From UBA2798 sp046289975 (GTDB lineage: Bacteria > Bacteroidota > Bacteroidia > Flavobacteriales_D > UBA2798): 13,758 nt of DNA. Position 1 is the stretch's first letter, and each line of letters opens with the position of its first letter. Location of the stretch: the NCBI GenBank assembly GCA_046289975.1, contig JBKBUQ010000075.1, forward strand, positions 1 through 13,758. The letters run 5' to 3'. The notes below the pieces were generated by a model. The model saw nothing but the letters and a program-made list of their open reading frames with translations, searched no databases and had not been told where the DNA came from. The translations under genes and the position numbers were made by a program. Positions 7,015 through 13,758 of this stretch are shown one piece after another.

Positions 7015-8958
7015 TTAGCCAGCGATGCTAATGGATTTATGCTTCTGCACCATCTCCTGCGCATGTTTTACCATGGCTGTTTGGTCATATCCGCACTCGG
7101 CGTACAGTTCGGCCTGCGTGCCGTGATCCACAAAACGATCGGGCACTCCCAAACGGCGAACCTGAGCGCTGTAGCCATTGTCGGCCATGAACTCGATCAC
7201 TGCACTTCCCATTCCGCCCTGAATGCAACCGTCTTCCACGGTGATCACTTTTTTGAATTTGGTGAAGACCTCGTGCAAGAGGATCTCATCGATGGGCTTG
7301 GCAAAACGCATATCGTATACCGCAGCAGATATGCCTTGTTCGGCGAGTTGCTCCGCGGCTTTAAGGGCATGATTTCCGATCGGACCAATGGTGAGGATAG
7401 CGATATCTTCTCCGTTGCGCACTTTACGTCCGGTTCCGATGCTGATCTTTTTGAAAGGTGTTTTCCAGTTCACCATCACACCTTCACCGCGGGGGTAACG
7501 GATGCTCCATGACCCTTTGCACTCTTCGAGTTGGGCGGTGTACATCAGGTCGCGCAGCTCTTCTTCGTTCATAGGAGAAGCCACAATCATATTGGGAATA
7601 CAACGCATGTAAGCGAGATCGTACGCGCCGTGATGCGTGGCACCGTCTGCACCAACCAATCCACCGCGATCGAGGCAGAAAATCACATGTAGTTTTTGCA
7701 ATGCAACATCATGTATCACCTGATCGTAGGCGCGCTGCATGAAGGAGGAGTAAATATTGCAGAAGGGAACCAACCCCTGCGTGGCCAATCCTGCCGAAAA
7801 AGTGACCGCATGCTGTTCTGCAATTCCCACATCAAATGCGCGGTCGGGCATGGCCTTCATCATGATGTTGAGCGAACATCCGGAAGGCATGGCAGGTGTA
7901 ATGCCCACAATTTTATCGTTGCGTTCGGCGAGCTCTACAATGCTGTGGCCAAACACATCCTGGTACTTGGGTGGCTGCGGCGATTTGGGGGCAATCTTGA
8001 TGATCTCTCCGGTATCCTTGTTGAACACTCCGGGTGCATGCCAAACGGTGGCGTTGCCTTCTTCGGAATGCTTGTAGCCTTTTCCTTTTACGGTTACGCA
8101 ATGCAGGATCTTCGGACCGGGAATGTCTTTGAGGTCCTTCATGATGCGGGCCAGGTTGATCACGTCGTGACCATCGACCGGACCAAAATAACGGAAGTTG
8201 AGCGACTCAAACAGGTTGCTTTGCTTGAGCAGTGAGCCCTTGATCGAATCGGAAATTTTTTGAGCAATGGCCTGTGCATTAGGACCAAACTTGCTGACTT
8301 TCCCCAGCAGGTTCCAGACCTCGTCTTTGACCTTGTTGTAGGTATGCGACGTAGTGATATCGGTTAAGTACTCCTTGAGCGCCCCCACATTCGGGTCGAT
8401 GGACATACAGTTATCGTTGAGAACCACCAGAAGATTACTGTTAGTAACGCCTCCATGATTCAGACCCTCAAAGGCTAAGCCCGCCGTCATGGCTCCGTCG
8501 CCGATTACGGCAATGTGCTGGAGATCTTCCTTGCCGAGGTACTTATTGGCCACGGCCATACCCACTGCGGCAGAGATGGAAGTGGAGGAATGTCCGACCC
8601 CAAAGGTATCGTATTCGCTCTCGCTGCGCTTGGGGAAACCGGAGAGCCCTTTGTAGGTCCGGTTGGTAGGGAAAGCATCGCGCCGGCCGGTTAGGATCTT
8701 GTGTCCGTAAGCCTGGTGCCCAACATCCCACACTAACTGATCGGCAGGGGTATTGAAGGCATAATGCAGGGCCACGGAAAGTTCCACAACACCCAAACTG
8801 GCGCCGAAGTGCGAATTGCCGATATGGGAGACCACATCAATGATGTAATCGCGAAGTTCCTGGGAAATCTGAGGGAGGTCCTCCTCCTTGAATTTTGTGC
8901 GCAGATCGAAAGGAGAATCAATCTGGCTTAAAAGCGGACCGGGTTTAAAATCGGGCAT
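7015..8958 (-). CDS. dxs: 1-deoxy-D-xylulose-5-phosphate synthase
   Basis: DXS condenses pyruvate with glyceraldehyde 3-phosphate, releasing CO2, to form 1-deoxy-D-xylulose 5-phosphate. This is the first step of the MEP isoprenoid pathway and also supplies thiamine and pyridoxal precursors. It is cytosolic and needs thiamine diphosphate and Mg2+. The 647-residue protein has the substrate/ThDP histidine in GNSHFGASLG (H50), the ThDP motif GDGAMTAG (153-160) with the following NDN (181-183), the catalytic glutamate E381 in GIAEQHAV, and the DRGGLVGADG and THHGAYD segments of the pyrimidine domain. A transketolase C-terminal domain follows. Length is slightly above the usual 620-640 residues because of short terminal extensions. 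The start at 8958 is 25 bases past a perfect -7 box. Upstream lies a divergent exported-protein cluster. Confidence 0.98.
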   Translation of the reverse strand: MPDFKPGPLLSQIDSPFDLRTKFKEEDLPQISQELRDYIIDVVSHIGNSHFGASLGVVELSVALHYAFNTPADQLVWDVGHQAYGHKILTGRRDAFPTNRTYKGLSGFPKRSESEYDTFGVGHSSTSISAAVGMAVANKYLGKEDLQHIAVIGDGAMTAGLAFEGLNHGGVTNSNLLVVLNDNCMSIDPNVGALKEYLTDITTSHTYNKVKDEVWNLLGKVSKFGPNAQAIAQKISDSIKGSLLKQSNLFESLNFRYFGPVDGHDVINLARIMKDLKDIPGPKILHCVTVKGKGYKHSEEGNATVWHAPGVFNKDTGEIIKIAPKSPQPPKYQDVFGHSIVELAERNDKIVGITPAMPSGCSLNIMMKAMPDRAFDVGIAEQHAVTFSAGLATQGLVPFCNIYSSFMQRAYDQVIHDVALQKLHVIFCLDRGGLVGADGATHHGAYDLAYMRCIPNMIVASPMNEEELRDLMYTAQLEECKGSWSIRYPRGEGVMVNWKTPFKKISIGTGRKVRNGEDIAILTIGPIGNHALKAAEQLAEQGISAAVYDMRFAKPIDEILLHEVFTKFKKVITVEDGCIQGGMGSAVIEFMADNGYSAQVRRLGVPDRFVDHGTQAELYAECGYDQTAMVKHAQEMVQKHKSISIAG

Positions 8959-8983
8959 TGTTGGGGGTTTGGAGAAGGGAAAA

Positions 8984-8991
8984 CAAAGATA
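8984..8991 (-). promoter_or_regulatory. -7 element of the probable dxs promoter
   Basis: The minus strand reads TATCTTTG (8991-8984), a perfect match to the Bacteroidota -7 consensus TAnnTTTG. It sits 25 bases before the dxs ATG, predicting a leader of about 15-20 bases. No TTG is found 19-21 bases upstream; that position is T-rich (CTTTTTCAG), so the -33 element is weak or absent. Confidence 0.4.
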
Positions 8992-9035
8992 GGGCTTTTT
9001 TGTTCGGGACTGAAAAAGAACGGAGGGGTAACTTT

Positions 9036-9050
9036 TTTAGGGTGCCTAAA
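9036..9050. repeat. Inverted repeat in the divergent dxs / surface-cluster region
   Basis: TTTAGG-GTG-CCTAAA is a perfect 6-bp-arm inverted repeat. It lies between the dxs -7 box and the plus-strand gene starting at 9181, in a 222-bp divergent region, so it could be an operator for either side. On the plus strand the T-run comes before the hairpin rather than after, so it is not a normal terminator. A weaker AAGCT-TTTAC-AGCTT repeat lies at 9073-9087. No convincing TAnnTTTG box was found for the gene at 9181; the nearest is TATATTAG at 9147-9154. Confidence 0.25.
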
Positions 9051-9180
9051 CACGAAATAATTAAGGAAATTTAAGCTTTTACAGCTTGTCAATAAACTGC
9101 CGCAAATTTTTAATTGATATTAGCATAAACAAGCGCGAAAGAAAGTATATTAGAAGGGTTATAAGTTAAACTTTAAAGCG

Positions 9181-10209
9181 ATGAAAAAACTAATTATCTG
9201 TTGTTTATCCATTCTGTTCCCTTGCTATCCACTTTTGAGCCAAAACAGCGGCAACATTCTTCCCTCAACAGGAAATGTAGGTATTGGTACTACCAGTCCT
9301 GATGTAAAATTAAAGGTTTGTGGTAAAGTAGTTATTGATAGCTCAATTACCCTAAAAGACACAGTCAGAATTGAAAAAGACCTGATCATAGATCAAAATG
9401 TCTTGATAAATGGGTTCCTTAAAATAGCCAGCTTAACCGGACAATCCCCGGCTATTGCATATCTGAATGAAAACGGAGAATTGGTACGTGGAAGTTCTGC
9501 TATTAATGCAACCCAGTTTTATCAAATCGAGTGCCCCACAGATGCTTTAGGCAACTATATTCCATTACCCCCCTATTGGCAAGCAAGCCCAAATATTATG
9601 TTTCTCGTGGAAACGGAATGTGTAAACGATATCATGGTTGGAATTGGGATAAATATTCCTTTAGCAAAACTACATATTGTTGATCGAACCAATCAAATCA
9701 GGCCGCTTTTAAGAGCAAATAATGAAAGTGATCCCACATCTATTTTCCTGATTCATTTTAATGGAAATGTGAGTATTGGAACCGCTCAAAGTAATGCCAA
9801 ACTTCACCTCAAAGCTCAAGGGTCTCAAAATTTGTTACGATTAGAAAACGCAAACGGAACACAATTTCTTGTTTCAAACAATGGCCATGTAACAGCCCGT
9901 GAAGTTAAAGTTACACTTTCCAACATTCCTGACTATGTTTTTGAAGACGATTACACATTACGGTCACTTCAGGAACTTCAACAATTTGTTCGCCTTCATA
10001 AACATTTACCTAATGTTCCGAACAGGCATTCTGTTAAACAAGATGGAGGAGTACATGTAGGTGAGTTGTCTTTTGCCCTCTTAGAAAAGGTAGAAGAAGC
10101 TTATTTGTATATTTTCAAACTGGAAGATGAAAATAGGCGGTTAAAGGAAGAATTATTAGAAATCAAAACGAGTATTGCTGAAATAAAATCACAACTCAAT
10201 AGCCGATAA
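9181..10209 (+). CDS. Exported GIGT-repeat (tail-fibre-like) surface protein
   Basis: The 342-residue product has a signal peptide of about 20 residues (MKKLIICCLSILFPCYPLLS, then QNSGN). Three repeats of the GNVGIGT..P..KL.V type follow at about 31-46, 152-166 and 195-210. Such repeats occur in trimeric tail-fibre-like and adhesin-like proteins. The C-terminal region (about 249-342) carries the signature common in Bacteroidota 'tail fibre domain' proteins: PDYVFEDDYTLRSL, then HKHLPNVP, then GELSFALLEKVEE. It ends in a heptad-like coiled-coil tail (LEDENRRLKEELLEI). No T9SS sorting domain is present. A trimeric exported filament or adhesin is inferred; no phage genes surround it. It is the first gene of a plus-strand cluster, with 16 bp to the next gene, and its coding sequence is AT-richer than dxs. 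Confidence 0.85.
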   Translation: MKKLIICCLSILFPCYPLLSQNSGNILPSTGNVGIGTTSPDVKLKVCGKVVIDSSITLKDTVRIEKDLIIDQNVLINGFLKIASLTGQSPAIAYLNENGELVRGSSAINATQFYQIECPTDALGNYIPLPPYWQASPNIMFLVETECVNDIMVGIGINIPLAKLHIVDRTNQIRPLLRANNESDPTSIFLIHFNGNVSIGTAQSNAKLHLKAQGSQNLLRLENANGTQFLVSNNGHVTAREVKVTLSNIPDYVFEDDYTLRSLQELQQFVRLHKHLPNVPNRHSVKQDGGVHVGELSFALLEKVEEAYLYIFKLEDENRRLKEELLEIKTSIAEIKSQLNSR

Positions 10210-10225
10210 ATCTATCCTATTTAGT

Positions 10226-10963
10226 ATGTTAAAGCTTTATTGGTTCTTTGTTTGGATAATTGCTGTGTGGGGGGCATGTACCAATACTTCACATGGACAA
10301 GACTCCATTGCTCTTTATCTGCCAATATCAATAAGTGACGCTGATGAAAAAACCAAAGTTAGACTATCAGAATTTGTCCCTTTAAACAGAGCAAGTGATT
10401 CAATCCCGGTACAGAAATCAATTAGCGCTTCAATTGGTCTGTCGAATTGGCCATGGCCCAGATTCAAAGGATCTATTGTGGGAGGGTCAACGTTTGCACA
10501 AATTCAATTTCGCCCCTTTCCGTTAAACAACAAGGAAAACTGGGTTCGAATTAACTATTGCTATAAGTTTTTTTGGAATAGAAATATTTTAGCACGCAAA
10601 AATTACTACAGAGACCATTTATTTGCGCTTGGATATTCGCGAAAAATACTGGGTATTGGTGATCGCTTAAAACTAAGCGCATCAGTTGATTTTGGATATA
10701 AACATTTCAGTTCATACTCTGAATTAATAAATAATCAGTTTGAAAAAAATGAGTTTAAAGGGATGTTCATTCAAATAAGTCCAATTGTTCAACTTCAACT
10801 ATCAAAAAGTACTTCATTAAACGTGGAGTGGGGACTAGGTCCGGAATGGGGGGAAAGTAAATTAATACATAATTACTATGGTATAGTTAATACATGGCGT
10901 CAACTCCAATTCTATTATTCTAATACAAGAATGCTTTTGATTTATCTAACAATTTTAGTTTAA
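10226..10963 (+). CDS. Exported protein of unknown function, probable outer-membrane beta-barrel
   Basis: The 245-residue product has a hydrophobic N-terminus (MLKLYWFFVWIIAVWGAC) and a plausible signal peptidase I site after TSHGQ. The only cysteine candidate for lipidation has Trp at -3, so a lipoprotein is unlikely. After a polar linker come alternating polar/hydrophobic, aromatic-rich stretches such as FKGSIVGGSTFAQIQFRPF, NWVRINYCYKFFW, HLFALGYSRKI and LKLSASVDFGYKHF. These fit transmembrane beta-strands of a small barrel, perhaps eight. I do not recognise a family. The C-terminus (MLLIYLTILV) lacks the usual terminal aromatic residue, and the frame one base back stays open and more barrel-like for another 38 codons. 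The stop abuts the next ATG directly (TAAATG), which suggests coupling. Confidence 0.7.
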   Translation: MLKLYWFFVWIIAVWGACTNTSHGQDSIALYLPISISDADEKTKVRLSEFVPLNRASDSIPVQKSISASIGLSNWPWPRFKGSIVGGSTFAQIQFRPFPLNNKENWVRINYCYKFFWNRNILARKNYYRDHLFALGYSRKILGIGDRLKLSASVDFGYKHFSSYSELINNQFEKNEFKGMFIQISPIVQLQLSKSTSLNVEWGLGPEWGESKLIHNYYGIVNTWRQLQFYYSNTRMLLIYLTILV

Positions 10964-13048
10964 ATGGTTTATTGTCAAAGAATTTTATTTTATTTTCTCT
11001 TTTTGTCCTTTTTGGATTTAAAAGCTCAAATGAACCTAATCCCTAATGGATCTTTTGAAGATAGAAGAGACTATACGTATCCAGCAACAGAAAACGACCC
11101 ATTAATTCCTTGTGTTTGGGGTGGTTTATTTAATAACATTATTAATGATGATTACTTAACCTCAAGCGACCCCGTGCTTGGTTGGGGAAAAATTGGACTT
11201 AGCCAAACTGATAGATCCCAAAATCCTGATGTTTTTGATTCAAGAAGAGGTACTCCTTGTGAACCTCTTTTCATTAATAATTCCCAATGTTTATACTATA
11301 ATTGTTCTCAATATCAAAGGGAAGTAAGCATTCCTGAAAATTTCTATGGAACTTTTCCACACAGGTTACCAATCCCTCAAGGAGGATATGGAAGATATGT
11401 TGGATTAAGGAGGGATAACGTTCAACACAAACCTGGAATATATTGTAAACTAAAGAAAAAATTAAAGGCAAATCATACCTATCACTTACGTTTCTATGCT
11501 ATTCGTGCAGATGGAAACGGGGCATCTCATGAGCTTGAAATCAGATTTTGTAAATCTGATAATTGGAATAATGAATCAAGCCTCAATTATGGGCAAATTA
11601 AGGAAATAAAAAAAGATGTGATCAGCACCTCGACATGGGAGTTAATTGACATTCCATTCAGTGTAGATGATTGCGATGTTGAATACTTAATGATTCGATT
11701 AAATCCTAAACCTGGCCGCAAAATCCTGCTGGATGATTTTGAACTGCTGGATAATTGCAGTGTTGGCAAAGAATGTAGCAGTACACTTTCAGATGATATA
11801 GATAATATTAATGTTAATGATGAACATACCTCTACAAATCCTCTAACATTTTCGAATCTTACTTCAATCACAACAGTAACCATTGTTATTGAAAAGCTCG
11901 TTGGTGTAAATGGGGGGTTTATTCCAGTACGTTATTATTATTTAACAAATCCACCACCAACATTTTCTTGGGATGGGTTTGATATGTTGGGGAATACTCT
12001 TTCAAATGGGATATATAGATATTTTGCTTACTTTACAAATGATTGTAGATGTATTGAAAAACAAAAAATTTTCCTAAAAACAGGCAACCCGCCAGGAATT
12101 AATTTAGGAGTTACTTTTGGAACAAATATTCAAAGCGGTGCATTTACTGTTTACAATCTTTCACAAGTTCATTTCCTTGAACTAATTATCAAAACTGTAA
12201 ATGGCCAAAACATCAGAACAATAACCATAAACAATCCAACTCATGCAATTTCATGGGATGGATTTATGGATGGTGGATACTCAGCTATAGCTTCCGGAGG
12301 AAACAACTTTATTTTCCAACTTAAGGTCTCAAACAACTGTGCTACAAATAGATTCAGCGGGAATTTTTATCAGCAAAGTTTAGGGACAAATGCTATTGAA
12401 TTCGATTATTCAGATGGGCCTATCAAGCCAATTGCCAATTGCCCTTTCAACTTTGATGAACGACCTTTCCCACGGCCACCAGTCCCATGCTGTAATTTAC
12501 AACCACATTTAACCTTATCGAATGAAATCTTAATTGGCCAAGCAGAATACTTGCTCAACCAGACTATTACAGCAGGCCCGAATGTTGTCATAGAACGTTA
12601 CGCAGATATCTTATTTCAGGCCGGCGTTCAGATCAATCTTCTACCCGGATTTGTGGCACTACCAGGGTCAGAATTTATTGCCCGAATTGCACCATGCGAC
12701 AGATCCTATTCAAATCCTGTGCCTCAGCCATCTTATGTGTACCTGAATACCGATTATGATTCCATTCCCGATTCAAAATCTTTGGAGGTAGTTCAGCCAA
12801 TTGAAATTATAGCTTATCCCAACCCAACAGCAACAGGAATTTTCACTTTGCAAATGAAAAACGGAACAGATTCATTCCAAGGAAACCTTGATCTTTTTAA
12901 CGTCAAGGGTGAAAATGTATATTCCAACAGATTAACTACTTCCGTTGCGCATTCCATAATTGTATCACATCTGGAAAACGGTGTTTACTTTGGAAGAATC
13001 ATTGAAATGGACACCACCTTGTTTTTTAAAATTGTTATTCAAAAATAA
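10964..13048 (+). CDS. Large secreted multidomain protein with T9SS type A sorting domain
   Basis: The 694-residue product is probably exported by Sec and then carried across the outer membrane by the type IX system. The signal peptide covers about residues 1-22 (LSFLDLKAQ). Domain order: a jelly-roll-like region (about 25-265) opening LIPNGSFED and closing ILLDDFELLDNCS, as in carbohydrate-binding-like modules; two FlgD-Ig-like repeats (about 292-372 and 378-460), each with SWDGF; a Cys/Pro-rich linker (about 493-512, with PCC); a segment ITAGPNVVIE...FQAGVQINLLPGF...GSEF (about 520-578) of a type common in Bacteroidota T9SS cargo; and the C-terminal sorting domain (about 618-694) with AYPNPTATGIF, LDLFNVKGE, LENGVYFGRI and a final lysine. 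No catalytic site is visible. The start ATG abuts the stop of the barrel gene. The coding sequence is AT-rich. A surface-exposed binding role is inferred. Confidence 0.88.
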   Translation: MVYCQRILFYFLFLSFLDLKAQMNLIPNGSFEDRRDYTYPATENDPLIPCVWGGLFNNIINDDYLTSSDPVLGWGKIGLSQTDRSQNPDVFDSRRGTPCEPLFINNSQCLYYNCSQYQREVSIPENFYGTFPHRLPIPQGGYGRYVGLRRDNVQHKPGIYCKLKKKLKANHTYHLRFYAIRADGNGASHELEIRFCKSDNWNNESSLNYGQIKEIKKDVISTSTWELIDIPFSVDDCDVEYLMIRLNPKPGRKILLDDFELLDNCSVGKECSSTLSDDIDNINVNDEHTSTNPLTFSNLTSITTVTIVIEKLVGVNGGFIPVRYYYLTNPPPTFSWDGFDMLGNTLSNGIYRYFAYFTNDCRCIEKQKIFLKTGNPPGINLGVTFGTNIQSGAFTVYNLSQVHFLELIIKTVNGQNIRTITINNPTHAISWDGFMDGGYSAIASGGNNFIFQLKVSNNCATNRFSGNFYQQSLGTNAIEFDYSDGPIKPIANCPFNFDERPFPRPPVPCCNLQPHLTLSNEILIGQAEYLLNQTITAGPNVVIERYADILFQAGVQINLLPGFVALPGSEFIARIAPCDRSYSNPVPQPSYVYLNTDYDSIPDSKSLEVVQPIEIIAYPNPTATGIFTLQMKNGTDSFQGNLDLFNVKGENVYSNRLTTSVAHSIIVSHLENGVYFGRIIEMDTTLFFKIVIQK

Positions 13049-13059
13049 TTCCCCTCGTC

Positions 13060-13740
13060 TCACCCCAACAACACCTCTGCCAGTTTCAAATCAAAAGGCG
13101 TAGTGATCTTGATGTTTTCGCGGTTGCCTTCTACCAGATGGATATGTACGCCTAATTTCTCTACAACGCTTGCATCGTCGGTGAAAGAAGAATCGTAGTC
13201 CTGCGCATAGGCACGGTGGATCAGTTCCGCATCAAAACACTGTGGCGTTTGAACCAAACGGTACCGCGAGCGATCAACCGGGCGTGTACTTTCGCCAAAC
13301 ACCTCGCGCACCGAATCCACTACCGGTAATACGGGAATGGCATTACCCTTCTCAGCAGCAGTTTCGAGAGCGTAACGAATGGTGTGTTTGCTCACCATTG
13401 GACGCACTCCATCGTGGATGGCTACCAATCCCTTTTGCGGTACTTCTTTTAAGGCATTCTTCACCGAAAAAAAGCGTTCTGCTCCTCCGGAAACAAGCCT
13501 TTGCTCGACCGGAATTTTTTTCATCGCCGAATGGTTTTTCCAGAAGTCGATATACTCTTCGGGTAATACCACCACGTAACGAAAAGTGGGGTCCACTTTG
13601 TAAAAGGCTTCAATGGTATGGTGTAAAATCGCCTTGCCGTGAATGGGGAGGAATTGCTTGGGCTGTGCAGAGGCCATGCGTTTCCCGGAGCCTCCGGCTA
13701 CGATGATGATGGTTATGGGGGAAGGGAGGTTTTTCACCAC
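13060..13740 (-). CDS. ispD: 2-C-methyl-D-erythritol 4-phosphate cytidylyltransferase
   Basis: IspD transfers CMP from CTP to 2-C-methyl-D-erythritol 4-phosphate, the third step of the MEP pathway, in the cytosol. The nucleotide-binding motif VAGGSGKRM...PKQFLPI carries the catalytic pair R21 and K28. Further conserved parts are AIHDGVRP (D110, R113), VDSVREV, QTPQCFD, FTDDASVVEKLG and the C-terminal NIKITTPFDL with K211. At 226 residues it is of normal length. The start used here is GTG at 13740; a second GTG follows at 13737. The frame stays open upstream to the window edge, so the true start could lie outside; no ATG in the window would keep the AGG motif. It converges on the T9SS cargo gene with only 11 bp between stops and no terminator hairpin. 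Family assignment is secure; the start is not. Confidence 0.95.
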   Translation of the reverse strand: MVKNLPSPITIIIVAGGSGKRMASAQPKQFLPIHGKAILHHTIEAFYKVDPTFRYVVVLPEEYIDFWKNHSAMKKIPVEQRLVSGGAERFFSVKNALKEVPQKGLVAIHDGVRPMVSKHTIRYALETAAEKGNAIPVLPVVDSVREVFGESTRPVDRSRYRLVQTPQCFDAELIHRAYAQDYDSSFTDDASVVEKLGVHIHLVEGNRENIKITTPFDLKLAEVLLG

Positions 13741-13758
13741 TAAGACGCTTAGGGGGCT
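13731..13758. repeat. CACTAAG-type repeat motif at the right edge
   Basis: The bases TTTTCACCACTAAGACGCTT followed by AGGGGG resemble, from memory, a short interspersed motif (CCACTAAGACACTAAG-like units after a run of T) found between genes in many Bacteroidota. Only the first one or two units would be inside the window. It overlaps the putative GTG start of ispD. Copy number and extent cannot be seen. Confidence 0.3.

Noticed and set aside
7003..8235. Long plus-strand ORFs of 169 and 179 codons opposite dxs
   Set aside because: They are antisense shadows of a GC-richer coding frame; the dxs reading has unambiguous family motifs throughout.
10226..10285. Lipoprotein signal in the barrel protein (WGAC)
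   Set aside because: Trp at -3 does not fit a lipobox; a signal peptidase I site after HGQ is better.
13242..13706. Plus-strand ORF of 154 codons opposite ispD
   Set aside because: Antisense shadow of ispD, rich in Pro/Arg with no domain or start context.
1..13758. tRNA, rRNA, CRISPR array, insertion sequence, phage genes
   Set aside because: No cloverleaf, repeat-spacer pattern, transposase or integrase motif, or structural phage gene was seen; the fibre-like protein alone does not make a prophage.

Overview
The window most likely comes from a Bacteroidota chromosome (Flavobacteriia/Sphingobacteriia-like; I cannot place it more finely). The evidence is a C-terminal type IX secretion (T9SS) sorting domain, a periplasmic double-propeller histidine kinase paired with LytTR regulators, a GIGT-repeat surface protein with the Bacteroidota C-terminal signature, Bacteroidota-type promoters (TTTG / TAnnTTTG), and starts without clear Shine-Dalgarno sequences.

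Layout. (1) 1-112, minus: the first 37 codons of a lipoprotein cut by the window edge, with a good promoter inside the 3' end of the next gene. (2) 173-4981, minus: a signalling block. A LytTR response regulator (3235-3981) overlaps by one base a 1020-residue LytS-type histidine kinase with 14 propeller repeats (173-3235). A second, paralogous LytTR regulator without a visible kinase lies just upstream (4202-4981). (3) 5218-6792, minus: a cytoplasmic helical protein of unknown function. (4) 7015-8958, minus: dxs, the first enzyme of the MEP isoprenoid pathway. (5) 9181-13048, plus: a tight three-gene cluster of exported proteins (GIGT-type surface protein, probable outer-membrane barrel, 694-residue T9SS cargo). 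It is visibly richer in A+T than its flanks. (6) 13060-13740, minus: ispD, another MEP enzyme, whose start lies at the right edge.

How the parts fit. The kinase probably senses an extracytoplasmic ligand and phosphorylates one or both LytTR regulators; the targets are not visible. dxs and ispD belong to one pathway, and the oppositely oriented exported-protein cluster sits between them like an insertion. The most interesting regulatory signal is a 9-bp hairpin followed by a T-rich tract on the sense strand inside codons 9-19 of the kinase. It looks like an intrinsic terminator or attenuator at the regulator/kinase junction.

I saw no tRNA, rRNA, CRISPR array, insertion sequence or replication origin. 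No gene-free stretch exceeds 300 bases; the longest are about 220-235 bases (3982-4201, 4982-5217, 6793-7014, 8959-9180), and what each holds is listed. Base-composition statements come from counting a few lines by eye.
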